From assembly GCA_947501315.1 (NCBI GenBank), contig CANMXH010000109.1:1-7539 (forward strand): a stretch of DNA of 7,539 nt, read 5' to 3'. Under the pieces are notes generated by a model. That model worked only from the letters and a program-made list of their open reading frames with translations, did not search any database and was not told where the DNA came from. The translations under genes were made by a program, and so were the position numbers. Origin of the DNA: Caulobacteraceae bacterium (lineage in GTDB: Bacteria; Pseudomonadota; Alphaproteobacteria; Caulobacterales; Caulobacteraceae). Positions 4,993 through 7,539 of this stretch are shown one piece after another (position 1 is the first letter of the stretch; each line of letters opens with the position of its first letter).

Positions 4993-6023
4993 CCGATGAA
5001 ACCATCCAGGACGCTCCTGACGCTCCCAAGCGCGAGGTCCTGACCCTCTATGTCGCCGAGGCCGAGGACGGCATCCGGCTGGACCGCTGGTTCCGCCGGC
5101 GCTGGCCGCACCTGTCCAACATCCAGGTGCAGAAGATGGCCCGCAGCGGCCAGATCCGCGTCGACGGCGCCCGTATCAAGCCCGAAGGCCGCCTGACCGC
5201 CGGTGCCGCCGTGCGTGTCCCGCCGATCCCGGATGACACCTCGCGTCAGGCCGGCGACGTCCACACCCTTTCCCCGCAGGATATAAAGTTCGCCAAATCC
5301 CTCGTCCTCTATGAGGACGACATGGTCATCGCCATCAACAAGCCCCACGGCCTCGCCGTCCAGGGCGGCACCAAGACCAGCCGCCACGTCGACCGGCTGC
5401 TGTCGGCCTGGGGGGAGGGGATGGACCGCCCGCGTCTGGTCCACCGGCTTGACCGCGACACCTCCGGCGTCCTCCTGCTCGGCAAGGGCCCTGAGGCGGC
5501 CAAGCGGCTGGCCGGGGCCTTCGCCCGGCGTCAAGCCAAGAAGACATATTGGGCCATCGTCATCGGCAACCCCAAGCCCGCCGCCGGCCAGATCGACATG
5601 CCGCTGAAGAAGACCGGCATCAATGATTTCGAGATGATGCGCCCGGCCGACCGCAAGGATCCCCGCGCCGAACCGGCCGAGACCGCCTTCGCCACCATCT
5701 CCCGTGCCGCTCACCGGGCCAGCTGGATGGCCCTGCGGCCCTTCACCGGCCGGACCCACCAGCTGCGCGCCCATATGGCGGGCATCGGCCACCCGATCCT
5801 CGGCGACCCCAAATACGGGGACGAAAAGTCGAAGGAACTTACCGGCCCGCTGAAGCTGCAGCTTCATGCCCGCAGCATCGAGCTGGAGCATCCGCGCGGC
5901 GGCATGCTGAAGGTCGAGGCCCCCCTGAGCCCCGAAATGCGTGCCGGCTTCGCCCATTTCGGCTTCGAGGAGGCCGAGGGCAATGAGAGCGATCCGTTCG
6001 AAGGGGTGCGCCGGCAGCGATGA
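4989..6023 (+). CDS. rluC: RluC-like 23S rRNA pseudouridine synthase with S4 domain
   Basis: A 344-residue enzyme. An N-terminal S4 RNA-binding domain (about 27-80: DGIRLDRWFRRRWPHL, KMARSGQIRVDGARIKPEGRL, VRVPPI) is followed by the RluA catalytic domain: SLVLYEDDMVIAINKPHGLAVQGG (104-127), LVHRLDRDTSG with catalytic Asp155, KKTYWAIVIG, and RPFTGRTHQLRAHMAGIGHPILGDPKYG. The RIKP..RL..G..VRVPP S4 segment and AVQGG are RluC-like (E. coli RluC modifies U955, U2504 and U2580), but the specificity is inferred from architecture. The start is TTG 4989: it is the most upstream one in frame, GGAG (4978-4981) lies seven bases before it, and the next candidates fall inside the S4 domain. It overlaps crcB by four bases and the HAD gene by four, suggesting coupled translation. 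Confidence 0.9.
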   Translation: MTDETIQDAPDAPKREVLTLYVAEAEDGIRLDRWFRRRWPHLSNIQVQKMARSGQIRVDGARIKPEGRLTAGAAVRVPPIPDDTSRQAGDVHTLSPQDIKFAKSLVLYEDDMVIAINKPHGLAVQGGTKTSRHVDRLLSAWGEGMDRPRLVHRLDRDTSGVLLLGKGPEAAKRLAGAFARRQAKKTYWAIVIGNPKPAAGQIDMPLKKTGINDFEMMRPADRKDPRAEPAETAFATISRAAHRASWMALRPFTGRTHQLRAHMAGIGHPILGDPKYGDEKSKELTGPLKLQLHARSIELEHPRGGMLKVEAPLSPEMRAGFAHFGFEEAEGNESDPFEGVRRQR

Positions 6024-6694
6024 GACCCCTCGCCGTCTTCGACATCGACGGAACCCTCGTCGACAGCCGCGCCTCGATCCATCGCGCCGCCTGCGAGGCC
6101 GCGCGCGACATCGGCCTGCCCGAACCGGACTATGACCGTGTCCGCCAGATCGTCGGCCTGTCGCTGGAGCACGCCATGGCGGTGCTGGAGCCCGGGCTCG
6201 ATGCGCCGACGCTGGCCCGCTTCGTCGCCGGCTTTCGCGCCAGCTTCAACCGCATGTACCAGGAAGGGCACGAGGAGCCCCTCTACCCCGGGGCCATGGA
6301 GACCATCCGACGCCTGCATCGCGACGGCTGGCGGCTGGCGCTCGCGACAGGCCAGAACCGCCGCGGTGTGGCCCGCAATCTGGCCCGCGAGGGCTGGGCC
6401 GATCTGTTCCTCTCGTCCCACTGCGCCGAGGACGGCCCCGGCAAGCCCGATCCGGCCATGCTGCATGCCGCCATGGCCGCCTGCGACGCCTGTCCGGCCA
6501 CCACCCTGATGATCGGCGACACCGCCCACGACATACAGATGGCCATCAATGCCGGTGTCCTGCCGCTGGGCGTCGCCTGGGGCTTCCATACCGTCGAGGA
6601 ACAGCAGGCCGCCGGGGCCCGCCACGTCGCACGCTCCTTTGCCGAACTGACCGTGGTGATGGACGGTTTCGCCGACCTGACCCGCGCCGCCTGA
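6020..6694 (+). CDS. HAD-IA family hydrolase, phosphoglycolate phosphatase-like
   Basis: A 224-residue cytoplasmic phosphatase with all four HAD motifs: I, FDIDGT with nucleophile Asp8 and general acid Asp10; II, LATGQN with Thr110; III, GKPDP with Lys142; IV, IGDTAHD with Asp167 and Asp171. The alpha-helical C1 cap lies between motifs I and II (about 15-90), as in subfamily IA (Gph-like). The substrate is not determined by sequence; phosphoglycolate, a nucleoside monophosphate or another small phosphomonoester are all possible. The start is ATG 6020, overlapping the rluC stop as ATGA. The following ATP12 gene begins after only 8 nt. From memory, the RluA-type synthase / HAD / ATP12 order recurs in alphaproteobacteria, but no direct functional link is established. 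Confidence 0.93.
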   Translation: MRPLAVFDIDGTLVDSRASIHRAACEAARDIGLPEPDYDRVRQIVGLSLEHAMAVLEPGLDAPTLARFVAGFRASFNRMYQEGHEEPLYPGAMETIRRLHRDGWRLALATGQNRRGVARNLAREGWADLFLSSHCAEDGPGKPDPAMLHAAMAACDACPATTLMIGDTAHDIQMAINAGVLPLGVAWGFHTVEEQQAAGARHVARSFAELTVVMDGFADLTRAA

Positions 6695-6702
6695 GACCCT
6701 GT

Positions 6703-7476
6703 ATGAGCCATATCCCGCCCCTCGATCCCAATGTCGCCGCCCGCAAGGGCTTCCGCGAGTCCGAGGAGCGCCTCAAACGCTTCTGGAAGGCGGTCGATGT
6801 GGCGGAAGGGCAGGGTGCCCAGGGCACGTTCTGGGCCGTTACGCTGGACGGCCGCACGCCGAAGACCCCGGCCCATGCGCCCTTGCGCCTGCCCACCGAG
6901 GCCGCGGCCCGTCTGGCGGCCGGGGAATGGGCCGCCCAGGGCGAGTTCATCGACCCCGCGACCATGCCCGCCACCCGTCTGGCCTCGACCGCCATCGACC
7001 GGGTCCCGCAGGTCCGCGAGGCCGTGGCCGACGAGATCGCCGCCTTCGCCGGGACGGACCTGCTCTGCTATCTCGCGGAACATCCCACCTCACTGGTGGC
7101 CGAACAGGCGCAGGCCTGGGGGCCCTGGCGCGACTGGGCCGCACGCACGCACGGCATAACGCTGGAAGTCGCCGAAGGCATCGTCCACCGGCCGCAGGAT
7201 CCGCAGGCGGTGGTGCGGACGCGGGCGCTCGCCCTGGCCCTCGACGATTTCGCCCTGACCGGCCTGGCGACGGCCACCCCCCTGCTGGGCTCGGCCGTGC
7301 TGGCCCTGGCCCTGCAGCAGGGCGAGATCGGTGGCGAGGCCGCCTTCGAGCTCAGCCGCCTCGACGAGTCCTTCCAGGAACGCCAGTGGGGCGTAGACGC
7401 CGAGGCCGCAGAACGCACCGCCGCCCGGCGCGCCGAGGCCGTGCTGCTGGAGCGGTGGTTCCGGGCGCTCGACTAG
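6703..7476 (+). CDS. ATP12-family F1-ATPase assembly chaperone
   Basis: A 257-residue member of the ATP12 family, found in mitochondria and alphaproteobacteria. In mitochondria ATP12 binds free F1 alpha subunit and prevents its aggregation during F1 assembly; the bacterial role is inferred by homology. Visible signatures are RFWKAVDV (26-33), the N-terminal beta domain FWAVTLDGRTPKTPAHAPLRLPT (43-65), EWAAQGEFIDPATMPATRLASTAID (75-99), FAGTDLLCY (115-123) and the Trp-rich AWGPWRDWAARTHG helix (138-151). The C-terminal helical part ends with a charged helix. Length is typical. The ATG is preceded by the 8-nt spacer after the HAD gene and has no clear ribosome-binding site, so it probably depends on translation of the upstream gene. 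It is the last gene of the likely crcB operon. Confidence 0.94.
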   Translation: MSHIPPLDPNVAARKGFRESEERLKRFWKAVDVAEGQGAQGTFWAVTLDGRTPKTPAHAPLRLPTEAAARLAAGEWAAQGEFIDPATMPATRLASTAIDRVPQVREAVADEIAAFAGTDLLCYLAEHPTSLVAEQAQAWGPWRDWAARTHGITLEVAEGIVHRPQDPQAVVRTRALALALDDFALTGLATATPLLGSAVLALALQQGEIGGEAAFELSRLDESFQERQWGVDAEAAERTAARRAEAVLLERWFRALD

Positions 7477-7480
7477 CATT

Positions 7481-7525
7481 CCTCCCCCTTGGGGAAGGGG
7501 GACCATGCGAAGCATGGTGGAGGGG
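7481..7525. repeat. Palindromic intergenic repeat able to form a three-way junction
   Basis: Starting four bases after the ATP12 stop: TCCCCCTT (7483-7490) pairs perfectly with AAGGGGGA (7495-7502) around GGGG. ACCATGC (7502-7508) pairs with GCATGGT (7512-7518) around GAA. CCTCC (7481-7485) can also pair with GGAGG (7519-7523), closing both hairpins into a cruciform if the first stem is shortened. From memory this composition and layout (C-rich arm, G-rich arm, short GAA-loop palindrome, GGAGGGG) resembles abundant intergenic repeats of Caulobacterales and relatives. Only one copy is in the window, so repeat status is inferred. The end of the element may extend past 7525. Confidence 0.6.
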
Positions 7526-7539
7526 CGCTTGCCTCCGCC

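Noticed and set aside
4905..5957. A 350-codon minus-strand open frame across the rluC gene
   Set aside because: It is a shadow of the RluC-like gene, which has all family motifs on the plus strand. The antisense product is Gly/Arg/Ala-rich with no recognisable motif.

Overview
The window is a compact, G+C-rich, almost fully coding bacterial segment with alphaproteobacterial character, most likely Caulobacterales (Brevundimonas or Caulobacter type). This is inferred from four things: the crcB / S4-containing RluA-family synthase / HAD phosphatase / ATP12 gene order, the ATP12-type chaperone itself (an alphaproteobacterial and mitochondrial family), several genes with no leader or TTG/GTG starts, and a G+C-rich palindromic intergenic element at the right end. 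I could not run a taxonomic search. I see no mobile element, tRNA, rRNA or CRISPR array.

Left part, plus strand (1-2694). The window opens inside rarA, the replication-fork AAA+ ATPase, whose Walker A part lies upstream. Its stop codon overlaps the start of a small VOC-fold protein that lacks the usual metal ligands. A 143-residue four-helix membrane protein with a strong ribosome-binding site follows. Next is an RluA-family pseudouridine synthase without an S4 domain. Its GTG start lies in a nested RNA hairpin (1940-1980) with a perfect 10-bp outer stem. This hairpin is the most noteworthy non-coding feature of the window.

Middle part, minus strand (2762-4561). A 404-residue membrane protein with a histidine-rich N-terminus and two transmembrane hairpins around a long polar helix is encoded downstream of a DUF2214-type membrane protein. 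The DUF2214-type gene starts with TTG, supported by a near-perfect Shine-Dalgarno sequence. The histidine-rich gene converges on the RluA-like gene.

Right part, plus strand (4609-7476). A tightly packed likely operon reads crcB (fluoride channel), an RluC-like 23S rRNA pseudouridine synthase, a HAD-IA phosphatase and an ATP12 F1-ATPase assembly chaperone. The junctions are a 4-nt TTGA overlap, a 4-nt ATGA overlap and an 8-nt gap. It diverges from the DUF2214 gene across only 47 nt, so one small AT-rich element may serve both directions. Beyond the ATP12 stop lies a palindromic repeat that can fold as a three-way junction.

Most genes are ordinary housekeeping or accessory genes. I do not see a convincing new multi-gene system. 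The strongest candidates for new biology are the start-codon hairpin of the RluA-like gene and the histidine-rich membrane protein.
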